The position numbers and the translations under genes were made by a program. 64,000 nt of DNA from Allobosea robiniae. Lineage in GTDB: Bacteria; Pseudomonadota; Alphaproteobacteria; Rhizobiales; Beijerinckiaceae. The stretch is taken from the NCBI RefSeq assembly GCF_900102525.1, contig NZ_FNBZ01000001.1, forward strand, positions 930,001 to 994,000, written 5' to 3'. The notes under the pieces were generated by a model. It saw only the letters and a program-made list of their open reading frames with translations. It made no database searches and was not told the origin of the DNA. Of the stretch, positions 9,142-18,013 are shown piece by piece; within the stretch, counting starts at the first letter, position 1, and each line of letters begins with the position of its first letter.

Positions 9142-9885
9142 ATGGACAACACAGCTCTCCTCATCTTCGTCACCGCGACCTTCGTGTTCGCCGGCTTCGT
9201 CAAGGGCGTTATCGGGCTGGGATTGCCGACCATCGCGGTCGGCATTCTCGGCGTGGTGATGGCGCCGGCGCAGGCCGCAGCATTGCTGGTCGTGCCCAAT
9301 CTGGTCACCAATGGCTGGCAGATCGCGACCGGCCCCAAGCTGCTCTCAACCTTGCGCCGGCTCTGGCCGATGCTCGCGACGATCTGCCTGGGCACCTGGG
9401 CCGGCGCCGGGCTTCTGCAACAGCAGAAGGACGGCAGCGCCACGCTTTGGCTGGGCCTGGCGCTGGTGCTCTATGCGCTCGTCGGCCTGAAGGCGGCGAA
9501 GCTGCGCGTGCCACCCCGCTGGGAAGGCTGGCTCGGCCCCGTCATCGGCTTCACCACAGGCGTGGTCACGGCGGCCACCGGCGTCTTCGTCCTGCCGGCC
9601 GTGCCCTATCTGCAGGCGCTCGGCTTCGACAAGGACGAGCTGGTGCAGGCACTCGGCATCTCCTTCATCGTCTCGACGCTGGCGCTCTCCTTCGGCCTGA
9701 TCGGTGCCGGGGCGCTGAACGGCACCGTCGCCTGGCAGTCGCTGCTCGCGCTCGTGCCGGCATTGATCGGTATGGGCGGCGGCCAGTTCATCCGCAGCCG
9801 CATCTCGCCGGCGACCTTCAAGATCTGCTTCTTCGCCGGCCTCCTGGCGCTCGGAACCTATCTCTGCTGGCGCAGCCTCGGCTGA
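9142..9885 (+). CDS. TauE/SafE-family (TSUP) membrane permease
   Basis: A 247-residue integral membrane protein with the TSUP layout: two homologous halves, the first with GFVKGVIGLGLPTIAVG (residues about 17-33) and the second with TGVVTAATGVFVLPAVPYLQ. Seven or eight transmembrane helices are apparent. Family members move sulfonates, sulfite, sulfoacetate or other small anions. The substrate cannot be told here. The ATG at 9142 is the first plausible start after the divergent operator; upstream in-frame ATGs would read through the ArsR gene. Confidence 0.85.
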   Translation: MDNTALLIFVTATFVFAGFVKGVIGLGLPTIAVGILGVVMAPAQAAALLVVPNLVTNGWQIATGPKLLSTLRRLWPMLATICLGTWAGAGLLQQQKDGSATLWLGLALVLYALVGLKAAKLRVPPRWEGWLGPVIGFTTGVVTAATGVFVLPAVPYLQALGFDKDELVQALGISFIVSTLALSFGLIGAGALNGTVAWQSLLALVPALIGMGGGQFIRSRISPATFKICFFAGLLALGTYLCWRSLG

Positions 9886-9890
9886 CGGCC

Positions 9891-9905
9891 TTAACCGGGC
9901 GCTAA
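9891..9905 (+). promoter_or_regulatory. CtrA-like box (TTAA-N7-CTAA)
   Basis: TTAACCGGGCGCTAA followed by CCAT departs by one base from the alphaproteobacterial CtrA consensus TTAA-N7-TTAA. It lies 45 bases before the start of the 83-residue secreted-protein gene. Assignment rests on motif similarity only. Confidence 0.35.
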
Positions 9906-9949
9906 CCATACGGGCGCAGCCTCGACCGCCAGCAACGGGAGCGCCTCAC

Positions 9950-10201
9950 ATGGATGCCTTCACCATGGTCATCCTGGCCTGCGTCGCCGGCGAGGCGCAT
10001 TGCGCCACCAGCCGCGTCAGCGAAATGGGCTTCACCACGGCGCAGGCCTGCGAGGCGCGGATCGACGACATCGCTCGCACGATGACCAAGGAATTCGGCA
10101 AACGCCCGGAATTCAAGGGCCGGCAGGTGACCTATGACGTCTCCTGCATGGACCGCGCGCAGCTCTCAGCGAAATTCGGCATCGCCTCGTCGGATACGTA
10201 A
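9950..10201 (+). CDS. small hypothetical protein, possibly exported, four cysteines
   Basis: An 83-residue protein I do not recognise. The start is supported by a GGGAG ribosome site about eight bases upstream of the ATG. The first 20 residues are moderately hydrophobic (MVILACVAGEAHC), resembling a weak or atypical export signal. Four Cys (12, 18, 35 and 67) could form two disulfides. The C-terminal part carries Lys/Arg and ends in a polar tail. A CtrA-like box precedes it, and it converges on tadA with three bases between stops. Confidence 0.65.
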   Translation: MDAFTMVILACVAGEAHCATSRVSEMGFTTAQACEARIDDIARTMTKEFGKRPEFKGRQVTYDVSCMDRAQLSAKFGIASSDT

Positions 10202-10204
10202 GCG

Positions 10205-10669
10205 TCAGCGCCGCTCGCGAAAGAAGTCCTTGAGTAGCGCCGCAGCTTCCGTCTCGCGCAAGCCGCCATAGACTTCGGGCGCATGGTGGCAGGTCGGGCT
10301 CTCATAGAGCCTGACGCCGTTCTCGACCGCGCCGCCCTTCGGATCGCCCGCGCCGAAATAGAGCCGCCTGATCCGGGAGAACGAGATCGCCGCCGCGCAC
10401 ATCGGGCAGGGCTCGAGCGTGACGTAGAGATCGCAGCCGATCAGGCGCTCGCTGCCGATCGCCTCGCAGGCGAGCCTGAGCGCGAGCATCTCGGCATGGG
10501 CGGTCGGGTCCTTCAGCTCCAGCGTGCGGTTGCCGGCCTGGCCGAGCACCACACCGTCGCGCAGCACCACCGCGCCGACCGGCACCTCGCCGCGCAAGGC
10601 AGCCGCCTTCGCCTCGTCGAAGGCGAGCGCCATGGCGTCGACGGTGGATGAGTGTTGCGGCAGCGACAT
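10205..10669 (-). CDS. tadA: tRNA(adenine34) deaminase
   Basis: Zinc deaminase that converts A34 to inosine in tRNA-Arg(ACG). It has 154 residues, the usual size. Zinc ligand H58 and proton shuttle E60 are in the HAE motif, and C88 and C91 in PCPMC complete the site. GEVPVGAVV precedes the active site as in bacterial TadA. A Met at residue 13 is an alternative start, giving a product closer to the shortest homologues. It is divergent from the pseudouridine synthase gene. Confidence 0.93.
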   Translation of the reverse strand: MSLPQHSSTVDAMALAFDEAKAAALRGEVPVGAVVLRDGVVLGQAGNRTLELKDPTAHAEMLALRLACEAIGSERLIGCDLYVTLEPCPMCAAAISFSRIRRLYFGAGDPKGGAVENGVRLYESPTCHHAPEVYGGLRETEAAALLKDFFRERR

Positions 10670-10792
10670 CGAAAACCCCAGCTTTGACGCTCGCAGCGAA
10701 GGAAAGCCTCTGCTACAAGCGCCGGTTATAGCGAATAAGCGAGCCAGGCCTTTCCCGCAAAGCGGTTGTGCTCGGCCGGCTCAGGAGCAACC

Positions 10793-12931
10793 ATGAAAGA
10801 CGACGACAACAACAGAGGCCGCGGTCCACGCAAGGGCGGCGGCACCGGCGGCCGTGGACCCGGCGCCGGTGGCAAAGGCTTCGGCGGCAAGAGCTTTGGT
10901 GGCCGCCCCGGCGGCGAGGGTCGCGGACCTGCGCGCGACGGCGAACGCAAGCCTTTCCGCAGCCGCCCGGCCGGCGATGACCGCCCGGCCCGCGATGGTG
11001 AACGCAAGCCCTTCCGCGGCCATTCGGCTGGTGACGAGCGCCCCGCCCGCCGCTTCGAGCGCCCTGCCGGCGCCGAGGGCGAGGCTCCGCGTCCGCGCCG
11101 CTTCGATGGCGACCGCCCGGTCCGCTCCAGGACCGAAGGCGAAGGTCGCGGCTTCCGCGAGCGGACCAGCGATGAGCGCCCGCAGCGTCCGGCACGATCC
11201 GGTGAGCGCCCCTTCGCCGGCCGTGACCGGCCGCAGGGTGACCGGCCGCCACGTGGCGAGGGCCGCGATGGCGAAAAGCGCTTTTCGCGCCCGCGTGCAC
11301 CGCGTTTCGAGGGACAGGATGATCGTCCGCGCCGTCCGCGCGAGGAAGCGCCCGAGCGCAAGCTGATCACAGCGGAGGAGCCGGAGCGGATCGCCAAGGT
11401 GATGGCGCGTGCCGGCATCGCCTCGCGCCGCGACAGCGAGGCGATGATCGCGGAAGGCCGCGTCAGCGTGAACGGCACGGTGCTGGACAGCCCGGCCCTC
11501 GACGTCAAGCCGACCGATATCGTGCTGATCGACGGCGAGCCCTTGCCGGCCCGCGAGCGCACGCGGCTGTGGCTCTATCACAAGCCCCGCGGCGTCGTGA
11601 CGACCAATTTCGACCCGGAAGGCCGCCCGACCGTCTTCGACGTGCTGCCGGAAGACCTGCCGCGCGTGCTGACCATCGGCCGGCTCGACATCAACACCGA
11701 AGGCCTGCTGCTGCTGACCAATGATGGCGGGCTGGCGCGGGTTCTGGAGCTGCCGGAGACCGGCTGGCTCCGGCGCTACCGCGTGCGCGCCTTCGGCGAG
11801 GTGACGCAGGACGTGCTCGACACGGTCAAGGACGGTGTCACCATCGACGGCATCCAGTATGGGCCGGTGATCGCCCGCTTCGAACGCCAGCAAGGCTTCA
11901 ACACCTGGCTGACGGTCGACCTGCGCGAGGGCAAGAACCGCGAGGTCAAGACCGTGCTCGAGCATCTCGGGCTGACGGTGAACCGGCTGATCCGCATCTC
12001 CTTCGGGCCGTTCCAGCTCGGCGAGCTCGAAGAGGGCGAGGCCGACGAAATCCGCTCGCGCGTGCTGCAGGACCAGCTCGGCAGCGAGCTTACAGCCAAG
12101 GCCGGCGCCGATTTCGAATCGCCGCGCCGCGATGCCCTGCCCACCGCACCGCGCCCGGCTCCGGCCGGCGACGATCGCCCGCGGCGCCGCCGCGACGAAG
12201 CCGGCCGGGACGACGAGCCCGCCCGCGCGCCGCTGCGCGGCGACAAGCCCTGGACCCGCACCGTCTGGCGCGATGCCGAAACCGAGCCGCAGCGCGAGCG
12301 CAAGGCTCCGCCACGCCGTGGTGCCGATCCGAAGCTGGAGCGGCAGGAGCGCGAGGCCACCGGCGACGTCAAACGCCGCCGCGACACGCCGATCGCCGAC
12401 CCGAAGGGCCGGCGCGTGCTGGTCGAGCGCGTCCGCGCGCCCGTTTCGGAAGAGCGCGCCGCTCCCGAACGCGAGAGCAAGCGCCGCCCCGACCGCAAGC
12501 CGCGCCAGGAACGCGGTGCCCAGGAGCGCGGTGGCGACGAGGCGCGCGCACCGCGTTCCTTCGAGCGCTCTGGTGGCGACGACAGGCCGGCACGGCGCCC
12601 GCGCCGCGAGGACGACGGTCGCGACCGCGGCGGCGATCGCCCTTGGGAGGATCGCGCTCCCCGTGGCGAACGTCCCGACCGTGCTCCACGCGACGGCACT
12701 GAGCGCCCTGCCCGTGCCTTCCGCGAGCGTTCAGCCGAAGACCGGCCGCGTGGCCGCAGCTTCGGTGACAAGCCGGGTGGCAAGAGCTTCGGGGGCCGCT
12801 CCTCGGAGCGGCCGGCAGGCGGCGGACGCCCGTTCGGCGGCAAGCCGGGCGGCCGGCCGGGTGGTGGCAAAGGCCCACGCCCCGGCGGCGGCGGCAGAGG
12901 CCCCCGTCCCGGTGGCGGTAGCCGCGGCTAA
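10793..12931 (+). CDS. RsuA/RluB-family rRNA pseudouridine synthase with long Arg/Gly-rich tails
   Basis: The enzyme core covers about residues 198-440: an S4 RNA-binding domain (ERIAKVMARAGIASRRDSE onward) and a pseudouridine synthase domain with catalytic D299 in GRLDINTEGLLLLTNDGG. It modifies 23S or 16S rRNA; the exact base is not readable. The full 712 residues are more than twice the 250-300 of E. coli relatives. About 195 N-terminal and 270 C-terminal residues are low-complexity, rich in Arg, Gly, Asp, Glu and Pro. They include KSFGGRPGG-type units at both ends and are predicted to be disordered. The ATG at 10793 is preceded by AGGAG. rsmD starts four bases after the stop. Confidence 0.9.
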   Translation: MKDDDNNRGRGPRKGGGTGGRGPGAGGKGFGGKSFGGRPGGEGRGPARDGERKPFRSRPAGDDRPARDGERKPFRGHSAGDERPARRFERPAGAEGEAPRPRRFDGDRPVRSRTEGEGRGFRERTSDERPQRPARSGERPFAGRDRPQGDRPPRGEGRDGEKRFSRPRAPRFEGQDDRPRRPREEAPERKLITAEEPERIAKVMARAGIASRRDSEAMIAEGRVSVNGTVLDSPALDVKPTDIVLIDGEPLPARERTRLWLYHKPRGVVTTNFDPEGRPTVFDVLPEDLPRVLTIGRLDINTEGLLLLTNDGGLARVLELPETGWLRRYRVRAFGEVTQDVLDTVKDGVTIDGIQYGPVIARFERQQGFNTWLTVDLREGKNREVKTVLEHLGLTVNRLIRISFGPFQLGELEEGEADEIRSRVLQDQLGSELTAKAGADFESPRRDALPTAPRPAPAGDDRPRRRRDEAGRDDEPARAPLRGDKPWTRTVWRDAETEPQRERKAPPRRGADPKLERQEREATGDVKRRRDTPIADPKGRRVLVERVRAPVSEERAAPERESKRRPDRKPRQERGAQERGGDEARAPRSFERSGGDDRPARRPRREDDGRDRGGDRPWEDRAPRGERPDRAPRDGTERPARAFRERSAEDRPRGRSFGDKPGGKSFGGRSSERPAGGGRPFGGKPGGRPGGGKGPRPGGGGRGPRPGGGSRG

Positions 12932-12934
12932 GCG

Positions 12935-13498
12935 ATGCGGATCGTCGGTGGACGCCTGCGCGGCCGGCCATTGGCCGGCCCGAAACCGGGGATCGGCAGC
13001 ATCCGGCCGACCTCGGACCGTCTGCGCGAATCTCTGTTCAACGTGCTCGCCCATGCCTATGGCGAGACGGTCGAGAGCGCGCGCGTGCTCGATCTCTTCG
13101 CCGGCACGGGCGCGCTCGGCTTCGAGGCCTTGTCGCGCGGCGCGGGTTTCGCGCTGCTCGTCGATGACGGTACCGAGGCACGCGGCATTATCCGCGAGAA
13201 CCAGATGGCGTTGGGGCTTGCTGGCTTCAGCCGCATCTTCCGCCGCGACGCGACCAAGCTCGGCCCGATCACCGGCATGGCCCCCTTCGGCCTCGTCTTC
13301 TGCGATCCGCCCTATCGCAAGGGGCTGGGCGAGAAGGCGCTAATCTCGGCCCGCGAGGGCGGCTGGCTGGCGCCGGATGCATTGATCGTTCTGGAAGAGG
13401 CCGCAGATGCCGAGATCAGCCTGCCCGAAGGCTTCGAAGAGCTGGAACGGCGGAGTTATGGCGAGACGCAGGTGGTGATGCTGCGGGCCAAGGAATAG
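12935..13498 (+). CDS. rsmD: 16S rRNA (guanine966-N2)-methyltransferase
   Basis: SAM-dependent methyltransferase acting on G966 of 16S rRNA. It has 187 residues, the expected length. The N-terminus MRIVGGRLRGRPL and IRPTSDRLRESLFN are RsmD hallmarks. The SAM loop is DLFAGTGALGFEALSRGA and the catalytic motif is CDPPY. The start lies four bases after the pseudouridine synthase stop, so the two rRNA-modification genes are probably co-transcribed. Confidence 0.95.
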   Translation: MRIVGGRLRGRPLAGPKPGIGSIRPTSDRLRESLFNVLAHAYGETVESARVLDLFAGTGALGFEALSRGAGFALLVDDGTEARGIIRENQMALGLAGFSRIFRRDATKLGPITGMAPFGLVFCDPPYRKGLGEKALISAREGGWLAPDALIVLEEAADAEISLPEGFEELERRSYGETQVVMLRAKE

Positions 13499-13767
13499 GC
13501 ACTCGAAGCGGCAGGCCAAACCGGCAGACAATTCTGCGTCTGACCGCGGGCGGGCCGACCCGGGCCATGCTTCAAGAGGCGCGGCAACTTTGTTTTCGAA
13601 GAACGCGCCAACGCCGCGGCTGGCCGGAGGCGCGCTTCGCGCCCGGACGCCAAGGGCGTATTCTAGCTTCAATTGCGGCACTGCCGGATCTGCGAGCCTA
13701 TGTCGGGCGTTGTGGCGATACGGAGCCTCGCAGCTGGAGCCGGGGCCAGCTCTCAGGAGCGAAAACG
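13499..13767. other. 269-base intergenic region before phhA, no gene seen
   Basis: No convincing coding sequence. A 7-base inverted repeat, CTGCGAG (13690-13696) and CTCGCAG (13737-13743), with a 40-base spacer lies just before the phhA ribosome site (AGGAG near 13755). It may belong to the phhA leader or operator, but that is weak. Confidence 0.4.
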
Positions 13768-14643
13768 ATGTCCGGACATGCTCTTCTGAACGCGCAGACC
13801 GTCGAGGACTGCATCATCGACCAGGGCTGGGAGCGCTACACCGCCGAGGACCACGCCATCTGGCGTGTATTGTTCGAGCGCCAGCAGCGGACCCTGAAGG
13901 GCCATGTCTGCCAGGAATATCTCGACGGCCTTGCAGCGCTCGGCATCGGCCCCGAAGGCGTGCCGGATTTCGCGCGCATGAACGAGCGGCTGCGGCGGCT
14001 CACCGGCTGGGAGGTCGTGGCGGTTCCGGGGCTGATCCCGTCGCGCCCCTTCTTCCAGATGCTGGCCAACCGCCAGTTTCCGGCCGGCACCTTCATCCGC
14101 AGCCGCGAGCAACTCGACTACCTGGAGGAGCCCGACGTCTTCCATGATGCCTTCGGCCACGTGCCGCTGCTGACCAACCCCGCCTATGCCGACTACATGA
14201 ACGAGTACGGCCGCATCGGGCTTGTCGCGGTCGAGACCAAGGGGGTGAAGTTCCTCGCCCGCCTCAACTGGTACACCATCGAATTCGGGTTGATCCGCAA
14301 GCCCGAGGGCATCCGCATCTATGGCGCGGGCATCGTCTCGTCCTTCGGCGAGGCGAAATATGTGGTGGACGATCCTTCCGCCCACCACCTTGCCTTCAAT
14401 CTCGAGCGCGTGCTGCGCACCGGCTATTACATCGACGATTTCCAGGCGAGCTATTTCGTCATCGACCGCTTCGAGCAGCTGTTCGACTTGCTCAGGCGCA
14501 GCGATTTCGCCACCCGCTTCGACGAACTGCGTACCCAGCCGACCCAGACGCCCTTCGAGATCCTGCCGCAGGACGTGGTCGTCCGGAAAGGCAGCGGCCA
14601 TTTCTGGCGCGATTTCCCGACAACGAAGACGAAGCTGAAGTGA
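13768..14643 (+). CDS. phhA: phenylalanine 4-monooxygenase
   Basis: Iron- and pterin-dependent hydroxylase that converts phenylalanine to tyrosine. It has 291 residues, normal for monomeric bacterial enzymes with no ACT regulatory domain. The iron ligands are H126 and H131 in DVFHDAFGHVPLL and E172 in WYTIEFGL. The ATG at 13768 has AGGAG about 10 bases upstream. An in-frame ATG at 13567 would add 67 residues unlike the family. No pterin carbinolamine dehydratase or Lrp-type regulator is adjacent. Confidence 0.95.
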   Translation: MSGHALLNAQTVEDCIIDQGWERYTAEDHAIWRVLFERQQRTLKGHVCQEYLDGLAALGIGPEGVPDFARMNERLRRLTGWEVVAVPGLIPSRPFFQMLANRQFPAGTFIRSREQLDYLEEPDVFHDAFGHVPLLTNPAYADYMNEYGRIGLVAVETKGVKFLARLNWYTIEFGLIRKPEGIRIYGAGIVSSFGEAKYVVDDPSAHHLAFNLERVLRTGYYIDDFQASYFVIDRFEQLFDLLRRSDFATRFDELRTQPTQTPFEILPQDVVVRKGSGHFWRDFPTTKTKLK

Positions 14644-14689
14644 GGTTGAAGCCGAGCCGTAGCTTGGGTCGGCAACAGACGCCGACGCC

Positions 14690-16495
14690 TCACCGCCGCC
14701 CGAACAGCCGCTCAATATCCGTGAGCTTCAGTTCGACATAGGTCGGCCTGCCGTGGTTGCACTGGCCGGAATTAGGCGTGACCTCCATTTCGCGCAGCAA
14801 CGCGTCCATCTCCTCGGGGCGCATGCGGCGGCCGGCACGGACCGAGTTGTGGCAAGCCATCGTCGCCAGAACATGGTCGAGCCGGCGTTCCAGCGAGCCT
14901 GCCGTACCGTGCTCGGCGAGCGCATCGGCGACGTCGCGGACGAGGCGTTGGAGATTGCCGCCGGCGAGCTGGCTCGGTGCCTCGCGCACCAGCACCGCGC
15001 CAGGGCCGAAGGATTCCAGCACGAGGCCGAGGCTTTCGAGCTCGCCGCCCGCCGCAATCAGGCGGTCGGCATCGACAGGGTCGAGCTCGACCACCTCCGG
15101 CAGGAGCAGGGGCTGGCGGGCGATGCCGTTGCGGGCGCGCTCGGCCTTGAGACGCTCATAGACGAGGCGCTCATGGGCGGCGTGCTGGTCGACGATGACG
15201 ACGCCCTCGCGGGTCTGGGCGACGATATAGGTCTCATGGACCTGGGCGCGAGCGGCGCCGAGCGGCCGGTCGAGCGCATCGGCCGAAGGCTCGGCGAGAT
15301 GGGCGCGGGCGTCGGCGGAGGATGCGACGAAATCGGCGAAGCCGGATTGCGGCGCGCTCGCCGGGGTTGAGGCCGCGGCGTTCCAGCCCGGCGCCTGCGG
15401 GAAGTTCGGGCGCGGGATCGCGTTACCACCGCCGCCCATCGAGAGCACGGCGCGGAAGGCATCGAGCGTGCGGGCGCCGCCCGTCGTGGTGGCGCGGTGG
15501 CCGGCGGCGGCGAGCGCCGCCTTCAGTCCGGAAACGACGAGGCCGCGCACCAGAGCGGGGTCGCGGAAGCGCACCTCGCTCTTGGCCGGGTGGACGTTGA
15601 CGTCGACCGAGCGCGGATCGCAGCCGACATCGAGAAAGAGCACCGGGTGCCGGTCCGAGGGCACGACATCGGCATAGGCGCCGCGTACCGCCGAGAGCAG
15701 CAGCTTGTCGCGCACCGGGCGGCCGTTGACGGCCAGATGCACGCCGGCAGAGGTGCCGCGATGGAAGGTCGGCAGACCGGCAAAGCCGGAGATGCGGAAG
15801 CCCTCGCGCTCGGCCTCGATCTTCAGCGCATTGTCGGGGAAATCGCGCCCAAGCGCGCGGCCGAGACGGCGCAGCAACCCTTCCTCGCCGATCGGCTCGG
15901 CCGGCCAGTCGAAGGCGCTGACATGCTCGCCCTCCAGCGAGAAGCGCACCTCGGGATGGGCGATGGCGAGGCGGCGCAGCATCTCGGAGACGGCCTGCGC
16001 CTCGGCGCGGTCGCTCTTCAGGAATTTGAGGCGGGCCGGGGTGAAGATGAAAAGATCCGAAACCTCGATGCGCGTGCCCGGCGCCGCGGCGACGGGACGA
16101 ACGACGCCCTTCTCGCCCGCCTCGACCACGAGGCCGGAGCCCTGCGCGGCATCGCGCTGGCGCGTCGCGATCGAGAGCCTCGCGACCGAGCCGATCGAGG
16201 GCAAGGCCTCGCCGCGGAAGCCGAGCGTGTCGATGGCGAAGAGATCGCTGTCGGGCAGTTTCGAGGTGGCATGACGGTCGACCGCGAGTTCGAGGTCCTC
16301 GGGCGTCATGCCGGCACCATCGTCGACGACGCGGATCAACTCGCGGCCGCCACCCTGGATGGTGACAGCGATGGCGCGCGCGCCGGCGTCGATCGCGTTC
16401 TCGACGAGTTCCTTCACGGCGGCGGCCGGCCGCTCGATCACCTCGCCGGCGGCGATGCGGTCGACCAGGACGGGATCGAGGCGGCGAACGGTCAT
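14690..16495 (-). CDS. mutL: DNA mismatch repair protein MutL
   Basis: GHKL ATPase of mismatch repair, 601 residues. The N-terminal ATPase motifs are [17 protein letters not shown] and [10 protein letters not shown]. The C-terminal domain has D436-Q-H-A-x2-E442-x4-E447, matching the DQHA(X)2E(X)4E endonuclease motif, with the accessory ACHNSVRAG and CNHGRP segments. It should therefore nick DNA itself, as expected in lineages without MutH and Dam-directed repair. Residues about 340-410 form a Pro/Ala-rich linker. A type A repeat lies upstream. Confidence 0.95.
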   Translation of the reverse strand: MTVRRLDPVLVDRIAAGEVIERPAAAVKELVENAIDAGARAIAVTIQGGGRELIRVVDDGAGMTPEDLELAVDRHATSKLPDSDLFAIDTLGFRGEALPSIGSVARLSIATRQRDAAQGSGLVVEAGEKGVVRPVAAAPGTRIEVSDLFIFTPARLKFLKSDRAEAQAVSEMLRRLAIAHPEVRFSLEGEHVSAFDWPAEPIGEEGLLRRLGRALGRDFPDNALKIEAEREGFRISGFAGLPTFHRGTSAGVHLAVNGRPVRDKLLLSAVRGAYADVVPSDRHPVLFLDVGCDPRSVDVNVHPAKSEVRFRDPALVRGLVVSGLKAALAAAGHRATTTGGARTLDAFRAVLSMGGGGNAIPRPNFPQAPGWNAAASTPASAPQSGFADFVASSADARAHLAEPSADALDRPLGAARAQVHETYIVAQTREGVVIVDQHAAHERLVYERLKAERARNGIARQPLLLPEVVELDPVDADRLIAAGGELESLGLVLESFGPGAVLVREAPSQLAGGNLQRLVRDVADALAEHGTAGSLERRLDHVLATMACHNSVRAGRRMRPEEMDALLREMEVTPNSGQCNHGRPTYVELKLTDIERLFGRR

Positions 16496-16527
16496 GGTGC
16501 TCTGGCGGTCATCGGAAAACAGGGCTC

Positions 16528-16629
16528 GTCATTCTCGGGCGGAGCGCAGCGCAGACCCGAGAATCTCTCTCCGAAAGAGGCTCCAGAGCCTTCATGTCAT
16601 GAGATGCTCGGGTCAAGCCCGAGCATGAC
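16528..16629. repeat. intergenic palindromic repeat, type A (copy 2)
   Basis: The outer arms GTCATTCTCGGG and CCCGAGCATGAC are imperfect inverted repeats. Two internal hairpins are visible: CTCGGG with CCCGAG on the left, and GCTCGGG-TCAAG-CCCGAGC on the right. It sits between pgi and mutL, both on the minus strand, so it would be part of the pgi-proximal leader or a terminator for an upstream transcript. Confidence 0.75.
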
Positions 16630-16651
16630 GCGCCTCTATCGAAAAGCGCTT

Positions 16652-17977
16652 TCAGGCCCGCCCTTCGGCAAGATAGCGCTTGGCGAGGAGCTTCGCCTCC
16701 TCCACCGCCGGCTGGTCGAACGGGTCCACACCCATGGCATAGCCGGTCAGGATCGTCTCCAGCATGAAATGCATCAGCATCTCGCCGTGGCTGGTCTCGT
16801 CGATACGCTCGACATGGAAGCGACGCACCGCGCAACCGTTCTTGGCGAAGGTGTCGATCATCGCGATGCCCTGCGCCGCGACGAGGTCGCCGATGGTCTT
16901 GCCGGCGAAATCGGCCTGCCCGATCTTTTCCGCCAGGGCGGCGTCGATCTGCGGGCCCTTGCCCTTCACGCTCGTGGTGATGACCGTGAAGAACTTGTCC
17001 TTGGGGCCGGCGAGATAGAGCTGCTGCTGCGAATGCTGGTCGACCGGGCCGAGCGCGCCGACGGGCTGCGTGCCCTGCCCGTCCTTGCCGAGGCTTTCGG
17101 CCCAGAGCTGCATCCACCAGCGCGTGAGCAAAGCCAGCTTGTCGGCATAGGGCATCAGCACGGCGATGTTCTTGCCCGAACGCATAGCGGCGAGATGCAG
17201 CGCGGCGCCGACCGCAGCCGGCGTCTCGCGGACATCCTTGCCGGCGAAGAGCGGCGCGACCGCGCGGCTGGCGCCGAGCCGGAGCGCCTCGATATCGAGG
17301 CCGAGCACAGCGGCCGGCAGCAGGCCGCAATTGGTCAGCACGGAATAGCGCCCGCCGACATCGGTGTGATGCTCGAGGAAAGGCGTGCCGAAGGGTTCAA
17401 GCAAGGCACGCAGGGGATGCAGCTTGCCGGGCTTGGCCGGCTCGGAAAGCCCTTCGAAATGCGTGCCGATCTGTTGGTCGGTGAGATGCGCGCCGCGCAA
17501 AGCCTCGATCGCCGCGATCGACTGCAGCAGGGTCTCGCCGGTGCCGCCCGATTTCGAGATGGCGACAAATTTGGTGGTCTTGAGCGGGAGCTTCGCAAGC
17601 AGGGCCGCATAGGTCGCCGGGTCGAGATTGTCGATGAAATGGACATGCGGACCGGGCGTGAACTGCGACAGGCCGACGATGCCATAGCCGGTGAGCTGCG
17701 CCAGCGTCTGGCCGCCCAAGCTGGAGCCGCCGGTGCCGAGCACCAGCACATCGGTGGTGCCGCCGGATTTCAATCGCTCGGCTGCGGCCTTCACCGGGCC
17801 GAGATCGGCGGTGTCGCTTGGCAGCTTGAGGAGCGGCAGGGAACCGTCCTTCGCCTGCGCCTGCAGCTTCGCCAGCGCCGGTTTGAGATCGGCCAGAGCC
17901 TTCTCGAAGGCGCCATCGGGGATGCCGCCCTTGCCGACCTTGGATTCGAGCGCGAGATCGAAGCTTTGCTGAGGCAT
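16652..17977 (-). CDS. pgi: glucose-6-phosphate isomerase
   Basis: Interconverts glucose-6-phosphate and fructose-6-phosphate. Its 441 residues match the shorter bacterial class rather than the 550-residue E. coli type. The sugar-phosphate isomerase core is visible as GTGGSSLGGQTLAQL and VAISKSGGTGETL, and the C-terminal helix ends EEAKLLAKRYLAEG. The family fits well, though I cannot place the catalytic Glu/His with certainty. It follows mutL on the minus strand with a palindromic repeat between, and precedes no obvious co-functional gene; zwf, pgl and eda lie 40 kb away. Confidence 0.9.
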   Translation of the reverse strand: MPQQSFDLALESKVGKGGIPDGAFEKALADLKPALAKLQAQAKDGSLPLLKLPSDTADLGPVKAAAERLKSGGTTDVLVLGTGGSSLGGQTLAQLTGYGIVGLSQFTPGPHVHFIDNLDPATYAALLAKLPLKTTKFVAISKSGGTGETLLQSIAAIEALRGAHLTDQQIGTHFEGLSEPAKPGKLHPLRALLEPFGTPFLEHHTDVGGRYSVLTNCGLLPAAVLGLDIEALRLGASRAVAPLFAGKDVRETPAAVGAALHLAAMRSGKNIAVLMPYADKLALLTRWWMQLWAESLGKDGQGTQPVGALGPVDQHSQQQLYLAGPKDKFFTVITTSVKGKGPQIDAALAEKIGQADFAGKTIGDLVAAQGIAMIDTFAKNGCAVRRFHVERIDETSHGEMLMHFMLETILTGYAMGVDPFDQPAVEEAKLLAKRYLAEGRA

Positions 17978-18013
17978 GAACCCTATCCGTAACGACAGAA
18001 GAAGGAGGCTATT

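Noticed and set aside
15497-17992. 831-codon open frame on the plus strand across mutL and pgi
   Set aside because: It is antisense to two clearly recognisable genes, has no family resemblance, and results from high-GC codon bias that keeps the opposite strand open.
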